A stretch of 64,000 nucleotides of DNA, taken from positions 930,001-994,000 of the forward strand of contig NZ_SMGR01000001.1 in assembly GCF_004346865.1 (NCBI RefSeq). Direction: 5' to 3'. The DNA comes from Shimia isoporae. Its GTDB lineage: Bacteria; Pseudomonadota; Alphaproteobacteria; Rhodobacterales; Rhodobacteraceae. The position numbers and the translations under genes are program-made. Of this stretch, positions 53,291-61,371 are shown in pieces. Position 1 is the stretch's first letter; the number at the start of each line of letters is the position of its first letter. Below the pieces are notes generated by a model, which saw only the letters and a list, made by a program, of their open reading frames with translations, had not been told where the DNA came from and did not search any database.

Positions 53291-54178
53291 TTAACCCAGA
53301 ACGCGGCCCGCAATGGCGTCGAGTTTCGCCACCATAGCCGGGTCACGCTTGTCCGGTGCTGTCAGTATTGCGAATTCCAGAGCCCTGTCGCAGCCGTGCT
53401 CACAGGGAGTACGCTCGGCCCCGAGTAGCGCTGGTAGGCGGCGGACCATTTCGCGGCCCTTGTCGGCGTTACCTGTCAAAATCGAAATGATTTCAGACAC
53501 ATCGACCTCACCATGTTCCGGGTGCCAGCTATCGTAGTCAGTGACCATGGCCACAGACGCGTAACAAAGCTCGGCCTCGCGTGCCAGTTTGGCCTCAGGC
53601 ATGTTGGTCATGCCGATGACATCCGCCTTCCAGCTTTCGCGGTACATTTTGGACTCTGCCAAAGTGGAAAACTGCGGACCTTCCATTGCCAGATATGTCC
53701 CACCCTTGTGGATGTTGATACCTGCGTCCTTGGCGGCGGAATAGCAGGCTTCTGACAGTCGGGGGCAGGTAGGATGAGCGACGGAAACATGCGCCACCAG
53801 GCCAGGCCCGAAAAACGATTTTTCACGCGCAAAAGTACGGTCAATGAATTGATCTACAACAACAAAATCGCCAGGCGCCATGTCTTCGCGGAAAGAACCC
53901 GTGGCGGAAACAGAGATCACGTCTGTAGCGCCTAGACGTTTGAGAGCGTCGATGTTGGCGCGGTAGGGTACCGAAGTGGGGGAGTGTACGTGACCGCGGC
54001 CATGACGCGGCAAAAAGGCCATTTTCACGCCGTTCAGGCGGCCGGTGAGAATGTCATCAGACGGTGCCCCGAAAGGGCTTTGAACAGATTGCCATGTAGC
54101 GTCTTCGAGCCCGTCAATATCATAGATGCCGGAGCCTCCGATCACGGCAATCATGGTCTCTTTGGGTGTGTCGTTCAT
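53291..54178 (-). CDS. mtnP: S-methyl-5'-thioadenosine phosphorylase
   Basis: 295 residues; phosphorolysis of methylthioadenosine to adenine and methylthioribose-1-phosphate in methionine salvage. MIAVIGGSGIYDIDGLE at the start, PRHGRGHVHSPTSVPYRANI, GGTYLAMEGPQFSTLAES, GMTNMPEAKLAREAELCYASVAMVTDYDSWH are standard for this family. AGGGAG precedes ATG 54178; the frame opens at 54238. It produces adenine for apt, which lies 1.2 kb away on the same strand but not in the same operon. Confidence 0.95.
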   Translation of the reverse strand: MNDTPKETMIAVIGGSGIYDIDGLEDATWQSVQSPFGAPSDDILTGRLNGVKMAFLPRHGRGHVHSPTSVPYRANIDALKRLGATDVISVSATGSFREDMAPGDFVVVDQFIDRTFAREKSFFGPGLVAHVSVAHPTCPRLSEACYSAAKDAGINIHKGGTYLAMEGPQFSTLAESKMYRESWKADVIGMTNMPEAKLAREAELCYASVAMVTDYDSWHPEHGEVDVSEIISILTGNADKGREMVRRLPALLGAERTPCEHGCDRALEFAILTAPDKRDPAMVAKLDAIAGRVLG

Positions 54179-54295
54179 GGGGGAACTCCCTGTATTTTGT
54201 TTGCCCGCAGTCTTGAGGTCCGGCGCGTTGAAATGCAACAGAAAGGCGGGGCTGCATCACGTCGGTTTTACGTCGGTAAAACGTCGGTGAGGGTT

Positions 54296-54970
54296 TCAGC
54301 GGCAGATACCGCGTGTTTCGGCTTCATCCCAAGGCAGTATGACTTCGCTGGGCTGAGGCAGGTTTTCGATTGGAAAGACTTCGGCGACCAGCTCGGCCAG
54401 GCGGCTGGTGCGTGGGGCGTCGGGATCCAGCAGCGCGCAGCAAAGATACTCTTCGACCACGCTGGCTTGTTGTTCGTAGCCGTAGTTCAGAAAGCTGGCA
54501 TTGTCCGTTACTTCAAAAAGGTACGGATCGTCAGAGTACTGGTGCTCTTCGGCGGCCTTCCATGGCGAATAGCCGGTCATCTCGCGGTTCTGCCATTGCC
54601 AGACGTGTACCATTTCGTGGGCGAAATACATTGCGGCGTTCAGGTGGATCTTTTCCGGATAGGACGGCATGTAGTTTGCCGTCGACCAGTCTTTGGATGT
54701 GTAAAGCTGGTTCCACAAAACAACGCCTGCCGGAGAGGTGGTCACAACCTCTTCTTTTATCGGCGGGAAAATGCGTTCGCGGCAGGCCACACGCGGGCGG
54801 GCTTCTCGTTGAAAGGTGGCCACGCCAAGGGGCGCGTTTTTGGTGATGCGGACGGGTTTGGCCTCGAAGGTTTCGCCCGCGAGGTCTTCCATGAAAGCGC
54901 GTTCGGTTTCCGTCAGCGGGCGGCCACAGGAGATCAGAAACAGACAAATTAGAACGAGTGTCGCGCGCAT
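54296..54970 (-). CDS. lipoprotein with HExxH motif
   Basis: 224 residues. Lipobox at the N-terminus (MRATLVLICLFLISC, Cys15), then a soluble domain with MYFAHEMVHVWQWQNREMTGYSPW: HEMVH is a zincin-type HExxH and the WQWQ following is typical of DUF-type basic-secretory-like or eCIS-associated metalloprotease relatives. Further downstream EEHQYSDDPYLF and YEQQASVVEEYLCC (a Glu that could be the third ligand). Likely an outer-membrane or inner-membrane anchored periplasmic metallopeptidase-like protein. No named family recognised with certainty. Confidence 0.7.
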   Translation of the reverse strand: MRATLVLICLFLISCGRPLTETERAFMEDLAGETFEAKPVRITKNAPLGVATFQREARPRVACRERIFPPIKEEVVTTSPAGVVLWNQLYTSKDWSTANYMPSYPEKIHLNAAMYFAHEMVHVWQWQNREMTGYSPWKAAEEHQYSDDPYLFEVTDNASFLNYGYEQQASVVEEYLCCALLDPDAPRTSRLAELVAEVFPIENLPQPSEVILPWDEAETRGICR

Positions 54971-55013
54971 GGCCTGACCCTAGCATCGGGGGGACAAGGA
55001 GCAAGGTCGGATA

Positions 55014-55757
55014 TCACACAAGTCCGTCAATAGTGCGTCCCAGCCGGAAGGGCGCGGCGAAAGCCACCAGACACAGCGCTATGACTTGCAAGATCAGAAG
55101 CGCCCGTCCGGATTGCAGTTGGGTCCAAGCCATCTGTAACGCCTCGGTTTCGGTGATGAGCGCGTCATAGGTAAGGGCGAGTACACGGTAGTCGGCGGCA
55201 ATGTCGGCGCGCAATGGTTCAAGCGCCTCCAGCGCCATGACTGTCTCCACATCGCGGGTCTCAAAAGCGAGGAATTCGACAGTGAGCTTGTCGGCGGCCT
55301 GCTGCATGGCGACCTGCGCGCGCGGCTGGCCAAAGAGAAGTGATATGCCTTCAAGAGGGGTGCGGCGGTTGGTGATGTCGAGAAACAGGGGAAGGGCGGT
55401 GTTGCCAGCGGAGGAGGCTGAAAGGAATTCGACCTTTTCGCAAAGCGTTTTCACGTCTTGTGTGTCGGGGTTCGCGCAGTAACGCAGGCGGAAACGGGCC
55501 GCGTCGGTGTCAAAGCTGCGCGAGGCGGTGTAGGCGACGGTGATCTGACGATTCAGGGCGGTGCTGTCTTCCTGATAGATGCCTGCAGCGATGGCGACCA
55601 CGGCGCCTACGCCGCCAAGCGCGACCCAGACAATGTCGGCAATTTGCCATGCGCGGGTGTCCTCTGTGCGTTTGAACAGTGTGAAGGCGGCGAGGCAGCC
55701 CAACACAAAGCAACCAAGGATCAGGGGCAGTTGATAAGTTTGCAAAAACGCGGCCAT
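55014..55757 (-). CDS. inner-membrane protein, function unknown
   Basis: About 247 residues: two N-terminal helices (LPLILGCFVLGCLAAFTLF; IADIVWVALGGVGAVVAIAAGIY), a middle predicted periplasmic region (about 80-215, with a Cys pair RYCANPDTQDVKTLC), and one C-terminal helix (ALLILQVIALCLVAFAAPF). I recognise no family. Starts ATG 55757 or GTG 55796 are both possible. The gene is flanked on the minus strand by two other envelope orphans. Confidence 0.6.
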   Translation of the reverse strand: MAAFLQTYQLPLILGCFVLGCLAAFTLFKRTEDTRAWQIADIVWVALGGVGAVVAIAAGIYQEDSTALNRQITVAYTASRSFDTDAARFRLRYCANPDTQDVKTLCEKVEFLSASSAGNTALPLFLDITNRRTPLEGISLLFGQPRAQVAMQQAADKLTVEFLAFETRDVETVMALEALEPLRADIAADYRVLALTYDALITETEALQMAWTQLQSGRALLILQVIALCLVAFAAPFRLGRTIDGLV

Positions 55758-55810
55758 AGGGGCAGCATAGCCTCTGGCGGCTGAAACAAGGTTCACGTGT
55801 CGGTGGGGCG

Positions 55811-56263
55811 TTACCTAGGGGTGGTGGCCAACCGGCCGCCGATCATGCACTCGCCGAAATGGAAATCGTAGAACTTCCGGTCCTGTGCGGCCCCGGCGGA
55901 GGAGCCGATTGCACCGGCAATGGCGGCAGCACCAAGCGCGTCGTAGTGGTCGCGCGTGCCGATGTAGCCCAGCCCGTAACCCAGTTGCGCCCCTGTCTGT
56001 CCGCCTTGCACGCGGCCCCGCATACCCGCAGCAGCGCGGGCGTATTGGTCACAAAAGAGCTGTGTGCGCGGTTGGTCCTGCGGCCATTGCTGGGTGCCTT
56101 TGTTGGTGTTCAAAGACGGCTGATTGGAGCGCTGCTGGCTTTGCGGGGACATGAAGTGGTTCTGATGCCGAGCGCTGTCTTTGCGGGCTTGGGCGAGGGC
56201 GTCCGTTGCAGGGAGCAGCAAGGCGAGTAGGAGGGCGAGGGTCAGGGTGAGGGCAGGGCGCAT
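55811..56263 (-). CDS. exported glycine-rich protein
   Basis: 150 residues. Signal peptide (MRPALTLTLALLLALLLPATDALA), a polar Gln-rich linker, then a C-terminal Gly/Ala-rich segment (GGQTGAQLGYGLGYIGTRDHYDALGAAAIAGAIGSSAGAAQ) like a glycine zipper of outer-membrane lipoprotein-type proteins (no lipobox Cys). A Cys follows (FGECMIGGR). The frame opens at 56347. Function unknown; perhaps an envelope protein. Confidence 0.6.
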   Translation of the reverse strand: MRPALTLTLALLLALLLPATDALAQARKDSARHQNHFMSPQSQQRSNQPSLNTNKGTQQWPQDQPRTQLFCDQYARAAAGMRGRVQGGQTGAQLGYGLGYIGTRDHYDALGAAAIAGAIGSSAGAAQDRKFYDFHFGECMIGGRLATTPR

Positions 56264-56306
56264 GGGGGGGGAGTTTGGCAGGGTGTGGCGTGTTCCACAA
56301 CCTAAT

Positions 56307-56354
56307 GCGGAATGCCTTGCATTCCGCCGCGCCCGACCCTCCCCCATGGGAGGG
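56307..56354. repeat. REP-like two-hairpin palindromic unit
   Basis: Two adjacent perfect palindromes: GCGGAATGC-CTT-GCATTCCGC (56307-56327) and CCCTCCC-CCAT-GGGAGGG (56337-56354), separated by a CG-rich spacer. The second, with CGCGCCCGACCCTCCCCCAT, looks like a widespread intergenic palindrome I recall in Rhodobacteraceae genomes. It borders the AT-rich gene at 56449. Confidence 0.5.
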
Positions 56355-56448
56355 CGCGTTCCGCACCCACCCTCGGGTCAGGCGCTGACACAGGTTGAAG
56401 TTTTGAGAATTGTCAGGATGCTAGGTGCGATCAACGGAGATGTATTTG

Positions 56449-57096
56449 ATGACGAAATCGAAAAGGAAAGATTGGCTCAAAAAATTTACAAAGCTAGAGC
56501 ACCTAGAAGGTACTCCGTCAAACAATGGGCTTTACATGGGCGATCCGTCCTCTTGGCCCGATCGAAATGACGCGTTTGCAATTGATCACGCATATCCAGA
56601 TGGCGCGCGAGTACTTTGCATGAGCCAAGGGCCGGATAGATTTCACATGTGGTCAGACTATGGAGGCAAAGAACTTGGAGTTTGCCTTTGGTTTGACAAA
56701 TCTGAGTTCGTTGGCGGTTTGAATGACCGCCTCGGTATTCAACATGGGGATGTTATCTACTCGACAGCCAAAAACGGAAAGCTGAAATTTTGTGGCAAAC
56801 GCCCAAAAAACGCAGCATTCACTAAGCGAGCTCAGAATAGCGACGAACGAGAGTATCGCATAGTTCAGCCGTCGCGTGACGATCACACGCTGAGCTTCCC
56901 TAAAGCTTCCTTGAAGCGAATTTATTTGAATAGCTGGCTAGAGCCCTGTTGTGTTGAAAGGGAAGCAAAACGGATTAGCGATCTTCTTGTCGAACACGAT
57001 TATTGTAAAAGCGTTGAAGTTCTTCAAAGTCGTTTGCTGGGTTTCCAAAAATGGCAAAATGCGCTGCAAGCAGACTTTCCTAAGGCAGCGCGCTAA
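56449..57096 (+). CDS. DUF2971-like protein, foreign-looking
   Basis: 215 residues. VLCMSQGPDRFHMWSDYGGKELGVCLWFDKSEF (about residues 56-88) has the layout of the DUF2971 core, usually CFS...MWshYa...GvclgFd; the rest resembles none of the families I know. GGAG is 9 bases before ATG 56449 (an ATG at 56440 and GTG at 56425 are also in frame). The gene is AT-rich: by hand count, bases 56701-56820 are 56 of 120 G+C, clearly less than its neighbours. Its stop overlaps the parE stop by 4 bases. DUF2971 genes often lie in mobile or defence-related neighbourhoods, so acquisition by transfer is likely. Confidence 0.65.
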   Translation: MTKSKRKDWLKKFTKLEHLEGTPSNNGLYMGDPSSWPDRNDAFAIDHAYPDGARVLCMSQGPDRFHMWSDYGGKELGVCLWFDKSEFVGGLNDRLGIQHGDVIYSTAKNGKLKFCGKRPKNAAFTKRAQNSDEREYRIVQPSRDDHTLSFPKASLKRIYLNSWLEPCCVEREAKRISDLLVEHDYCKSVEVLQSRLLGFQKWQNALQADFPKAAR

Positions 57097-59051
57097 ACAT
57101 CCAACTCCTCCACAAACCGCGCGTTTTCCTGAATGTACTGGAAGCGCTTCTCGGGCTTTTTGCCCATCAGGTCGCCCACCAGACCATCGGTTTCGCCCGG
57201 TTCGTCCTCATCAATCGTGATGCGGATCAGCTTGCGGCTTTCAGGATCCATCGTGGTTTCTTTCAGGTCTTTGGCGTCCATTTCGCCAAGGCCTTTGAAG
57301 CGGCTCACGTCGATTTTGCCTTTGCCGCCCAGACCTTTTTCAAGCCACACGTCGCGCTCGGCTTCGTCCACGCAGTAAACCCGCTTGGCGCCTTGGGTCA
57401 GGCGGAAGAGGGGCGGGCAGGCCATGTAGAGGTGGCCGGCGTCAATCATCGGGCGCATTTGGGTGTAAAAGAAAGTCATCAGGAGCGCGGCGATATGCGC
57501 GCCGTCGACGTCCGCGTCGGTCATGATGATGACCTTGTCATAGCGCAGGTCGTCGACGTTGAATTTTGTGCCCAAACCGACGCCAAGCGCCTGTGTCAGG
57601 TCGTTGATTTCCTGATTGGAGCCAAGCTTGGAGCTGGCCGCGCCCAGAACGTTCAGGATTTTACCGCGCAGGGGCAGCAGAGCCTGCGTCTTGCGGTTGC
57701 GGGCCATTTTGGCGGAGCCGCCCGCGGAGTCGCCTTCCACGATGAAAAGCTCTGTGCCTTCGCGGTTGGTGGCAGAACAATCCACCAATTTGCCGGGCAG
57801 GCGGAGTTTCTTGGTTGCGGTCTTGCGCGCGGTTTCTTTTTCCTGGCGGCGACGCAAGCGTTCTTCGGCGCGCAGCACGAGGAAGTCGAGAATGGCACCG
57901 GCAGATTTGTTGTCAGACGCCAGCCAGTTGTCAAAGTGGTCGCGCACCGCGTTTTCCACAAGGCGCTGGGCCTCGACCGTGGCAAGTCGATCCTTGGTCT
58001 GGCCGACAAATTCCGGTTCGCGGATAAAGCAGGAGACCAGCGCGCAGCCGCCGGTGATCAGGTCGTCGCGGGTGATCTGGCTGGCTTTCTTGTTGTTCAC
58101 AAGCTCGCCATAAGCCTTGATGCCTTTGAGCACAGCCGCCCAGAAACCGGCGACGTGGGTGCCGCCCTCTGGCGTTGGGACGGTGTTACAGTAAGACTGG
58201 ATGAAACCGTCACGTGAGGGCGTCCAGTTGATCGCCCACTCGACCTTGCCCGGCGTGTTGAAACGTTCCTGGAAGTCCACGGTGCCCGAGAAAGGCTGTT
58301 CGGCGTATGTGGTAGCGCCGTTCATGGTTTCCTTGAGATAGTCAGACAGCCCGCCGGGGAAGTGGAAGGTGGCTTCCTTTGGGGTTTCGCCGTCGTCGAT
58401 GGCGGTTTTCCAGCGGATTTCGACGCCAGAGAAGAGATAGGCCTTGGAACGGATCGATTTGAACAGGCGGGCCGGTTTGAAACGGTGGTGGCCGAAGATT
58501 TGTTCGTCCGCGTGGAAGGTTACGGTGGTGCCGCGTCGGTTCGGTGCTGCGCCGACCTGTTCGACCGGACCCTGCGGGATGCCGCGCGAAAAGCGCTGTT
58601 CAAACAGTTTCTTGTCGCGCGCCACTTGAACGACCATCAGATCGGACAGGGCATTCACAACGGATGCGCCAACGCCGTGCAAACCACCTGACGTCTGATA
58701 GGCTTTGCCGGAAAATTTGCCGCCTGCGTGAAGCGTGCAGAGGATGACCTCCAGCGCGGATTTGTCGGGAAACTTCGGGTGCGGATCGACAGGGATGCCG
58801 CGACCGTTGTCACGAATGGTGATCGAGTAGTCTTCGTGCAGTTCGACCTCGATGCGGTTGGCAAAGCCAGCGACAGCTTCGTCCATCGAGTTGTCGAGCA
58901 CTTCGGCGACCATGTGGTGCAACGCCCGTTCGTCGGTGCCGCCGATATACATGCCCGGACGTTTTCGAACGGGTTCGAGGCCCTCAAGGACTTCGATGGA
59001 GGAGGCGTCGTAATCGGTCGGCTGCGTGTCGGCCAAAAGGTCGTTGGGCAT
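57093..59051 (-). CDS. parE: DNA topoisomerase IV subunit B
   Basis: 652 residues, too short for GyrB and with the ParE layout. GHKL ATPase: EVLDNSMDEAVAG (Asn that binds Mg-ATP), RDNGRGIPVD, SGGLHGVGASVVNALS; toprim with EGDSAGGSA (Glu439) and MTDADVDGAHIAALL (DxD). C-terminal GRKP-like YPE-type helicoid FQYIQENARFVEEL. Decatenates daughter chromosomes with ParC, which is not in the window. ATG at 59051. Its stop meets the DUF2971-like stop. Confidence 0.95.
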   Translation of the reverse strand: MPNDLLADTQPTDYDASSIEVLEGLEPVRKRPGMYIGGTDERALHHMVAEVLDNSMDEAVAGFANRIEVELHEDYSITIRDNGRGIPVDPHPKFPDKSALEVILCTLHAGGKFSGKAYQTSGGLHGVGASVVNALSDLMVVQVARDKKLFEQRFSRGIPQGPVEQVGAAPNRRGTTVTFHADEQIFGHHRFKPARLFKSIRSKAYLFSGVEIRWKTAIDDGETPKEATFHFPGGLSDYLKETMNGATTYAEQPFSGTVDFQERFNTPGKVEWAINWTPSRDGFIQSYCNTVPTPEGGTHVAGFWAAVLKGIKAYGELVNNKKASQITRDDLITGGCALVSCFIREPEFVGQTKDRLATVEAQRLVENAVRDHFDNWLASDNKSAGAILDFLVLRAEERLRRRQEKETARKTATKKLRLPGKLVDCSATNREGTELFIVEGDSAGGSAKMARNRKTQALLPLRGKILNVLGAASSKLGSNQEINDLTQALGVGLGTKFNVDDLRYDKVIIMTDADVDGAHIAALLMTFFYTQMRPMIDAGHLYMACPPLFRLTQGAKRVYCVDEAERDVWLEKGLGGKGKIDVSRFKGLGEMDAKDLKETTMDPESRKLIRITIDEDEPGETDGLVGDLMGKKPEKRFQYIQENARFVEELDV

Positions 59052-59307
59052 TCGCGGGCTGCTCTTGTTGGTGTTGCTTGGCGCGTATTATGGCAGGGAG
59101 TTCCGAGAGGGGAAAGTGGGAAGCGCGCAAATGACTGGAAAGGACTATGCGGCCGGTCGCTTGCTTTCCTGCCACGACTTTTGTCCAACTCCTGAACGGT
59201 CAAGGACCTCAGGCGCTATATTTCTAACCCCCAAAACAGTATTTTGTTGCGTTTCGCGCCACGCTTCGACAGCTTGCAAGTAAGTGAATGCTGATGGGGG
59301 AATTTCA

Positions 59308-60378
59308 ATGGCTCGGGACGTTTCAGTGCCCCAGCGCGTTGCGTTGGTTGGTGGCTCCGGCTTTGTGGGCAGCAATCTTGCACTGGCCTTGGCGCAAAGC
59401 AGCGACTTTGACCCGTTTGTACTGGATACGACTGACGAGAAACTGGCTTTGCGGTTTGCGTCTGAAGCGCCCTGCGCGTTTCGGCGCTGCGACGTCTTGC
59501 AGGACACAGATGTTCTGGAAGAGGCCGTTCAAGAGGCGGACATTGTCGTCAATCTCGTGTCGCATGTTTTGCCCAAAACCTTTCTGGACAACCCGTTGGG
59601 TGTGATCGATGTGACGCTGCATGGGTCTATGAACGTGATCAACGCAGCGGTCCGGAACAAGACACGCCTGATCCATTTTTCCACCAGCGAAGTGTATGGA
59701 AAGACAGGTGGAAGCGAGGCACCTTTTTCGGAAGACCATAGCGATTGTACATTGGGTCCGATCGACAATCACCGCTGGATTTACAGTACATCCAAGCAGT
59801 TGCTTGATCGTATCATCCATGCGCATGGGCTTGCGGGCGATTTGGACTACGCAATTGTGCGTCCGTTCAACTTTGTGGGCCCTTTGATGGACTGGCTCGG
59901 CGATGATGCGGATGACGTGCCCCGTGTGTTTGCCAGCTTTTTGAACGCGCTTTTACAGGAACGCCCGATGCAGCTTGTCGACGGCGGAAAAAGCCGGCGT
60001 TGTTTCACCTATATCGAAGACGCGACGTCGGCGCTGGTCCACATCATGCGGGAGCCTGAACGTGCGAGGAACCAAATCTTCAACATCGGCAATCCAGCGA
60101 ACGAGACCACCATTGCGGAACTGGCAGAACTGATGCGCGGTATTTACCGGCAGGAGACAGGTGCGGGCGCGCAGGTGACAATCGAGCCTGTGGCTTCCGA
60201 GGAATTTTACGGTGCGGGTTATGAGGACTGTGACCGTCGCATGCCGGACATCGGCAAAATACAGTCGTTGGGGTGGACACCGCAGACAGGTTTGCAGGAA
60301 ACCTTCGAACGCTCGATCCGTTATTGCATCGACAACGCGGCGGCGCTCGGTGCGGCGTCGGTAAAGGCACCGGTCTAG
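59308..60378 (+). CDS. NAD-dependent sugar-nucleotide epimerase/dehydratase
   Basis: 356-residue extended short-chain dehydrogenase. Nucleotide loop VALVGGSGFVGSNLALAL, catalytic YxxxK as WIYSTSKQLLDR, and a substrate region with FNFVGPLMDWLGDDADDVPRVFASFLNALL. Layout resembles the UDP-glucuronic acid decarboxylase (ArnA C-terminal) group rather than GalE or RmlB. GGGGGA 7 bases before ATG 59308 decides the start (the frame also opens with GTG 59284). 10 bases separate it from the GT61-like gene, so the two should act together on a surface glycan. Confidence 0.88.
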   Translation: MARDVSVPQRVALVGGSGFVGSNLALALAQSSDFDPFVLDTTDEKLALRFASEAPCAFRRCDVLQDTDVLEEAVQEADIVVNLVSHVLPKTFLDNPLGVIDVTLHGSMNVINAAVRNKTRLIHFSTSEVYGKTGGSEAPFSEDHSDCTLGPIDNHRWIYSTSKQLLDRIIHAHGLAGDLDYAIVRPFNFVGPLMDWLGDDADDVPRVFASFLNALLQERPMQLVDGGKSRRCFTYIEDATSALVHIMREPERARNQIFNIGNPANETTIAELAELMRGIYRQETGAGAQVTIEPVASEEFYGAGYEDCDRRMPDIGKIQSLGWTPQTGLQETFERSIRYCIDNAAALGAASVKAPV

Positions 60379-60388
60379 GGCATCCTAC

Positions 60389-61318
60389 ATGCAGCAGGGG
60401 TTGGATAACCGGCGCACCGTGGTGCTGAACTATGACCGAGGCATCAAATTCGGATCCCACGAACACTATTTCCATTTTTCCTGGGGGTATCTGTTCCCAG
60501 CCCTGTCGCAAATTCTCTCACGCGATCACGCACGGGAGACATATGTTTTCGAAGACTGTGGTCCGAAGATGACGCCGCTGATCCACGAAGTCGGAAGCGC
60601 GCTCGGATTGAGCATTCTCGTCGTCGATGCGGACACCATGCACGGTGAGGTCGACATACGGGTGCCGCGCTGGGATTTGCTTTGTCTGCATAAAAGCTGG
60701 AACGCGCTACCGGAGGGCATCGGTCGGTCTTTCTTGGCTGTGCAGGAATTCGTAAAGGACAACCGTCCGGAACACTGGAATGATTTGTCGGCGCCTGAAT
60801 TGTCTGGAGCATTTCAGCATGATGTTTTGATGGTGCGAAACTGGTTGCTGGCGCATCTGGAGCAATCAGAGTCGGTTCCTTGGGACAGCCATCTGATTTT
60901 GCGGCGGTCCAAGGAATTGCCGTTTTATGCCGAAGATGGCGGCGCTGCGGTCAAGGGATATGGCGAGACGCGTCGGGCGATCAGAAACGTCGACGCCGCG
61001 GTTGAAACGCTTGGCCGAAAAGGACTTTCAGTGCTGCCGTTTGATTGCGGCGTGCATGATCTGGCAGGGCAGGCTTGGGCCTTCCGGCGATGTCGCGGGC
61101 TTGCAATGGTGCGTGGCGCCGAGATTTCCAACTTGATATTTGCACGGCCGGGAACGCGTGTGTTTGTGATAACGCCCGACTACATGAAGGCCACTCCACC
61201 TCCGCACGACGGGATTGTCACGTTATTGGGGCTGAAGTTTCACCAAGTCTATTGGAAAAACAGGTTTCCGCCGCTTGCGCCAAACGAGGTGGCATCTTTC
61301 TGGCGGGAAGACGGTTGA
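60389..61318 (+). CDS. GT61-like glycosyltransferase
   Basis: 309 residues. The last third carries the DUF563/GT61 signature: VPWDSHLILRRSKELP... then a segment with VLPFDCGVHDLAGQAWAFRRCRGLAMVRGAEISNLIFARPGTRVFVITP, matching the conserved fxxqaxxfxxaxvivgxhGAgltNxxFxxPGtxvieixp. The first two thirds is divergent. No membrane helix. Presumably transfers the sugar made by the upstream epimerase, donor and acceptor unknown. It ends ahead of a strong inverted repeat. Confidence 0.72.
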   Translation: MQQGLDNRRTVVLNYDRGIKFGSHEHYFHFSWGYLFPALSQILSRDHARETYVFEDCGPKMTPLIHEVGSALGLSILVVDADTMHGEVDIRVPRWDLLCLHKSWNALPEGIGRSFLAVQEFVKDNRPEHWNDLSAPELSGAFQHDVLMVRNWLLAHLEQSESVPWDSHLILRRSKELPFYAEDGGAAVKGYGETRRAIRNVDAAVETLGRKGLSVLPFDCGVHDLAGQAWAFRRCRGLAMVRGAEISNLIFARPGTRVFVITPDYMKATPPPHDGIVTLLGLKFHQVYWKNRFPPLAPNEVASFWREDG

Positions 61319-61329
61319 CCTGTTGAGAC

Positions 61330-61363
61330 AAAAAAGAAGCTCCCGATTTTTCTCGGGAGCTTC
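61330..61363 (-). terminator. Rho-independent terminator of the hydrolase gene
   Basis: 11-bp perfect stem (61336-61346 with 61353-61363), 6-base loop; on the minus strand the 3' side is followed by six T's (A's at 61330-61335). It lies 9 bases past the hydrolase stop and may also serve the converging glycosyltransferase gene. Confidence 0.9.
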
Positions 61364-61371
61364 GTTTCGGT

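Noticed and set aside
57093-59051. gyrB
   Set aside because: The protein is 652 residues and of the ParE type; GyrB in this class is about 800 residues with an extra insertion.
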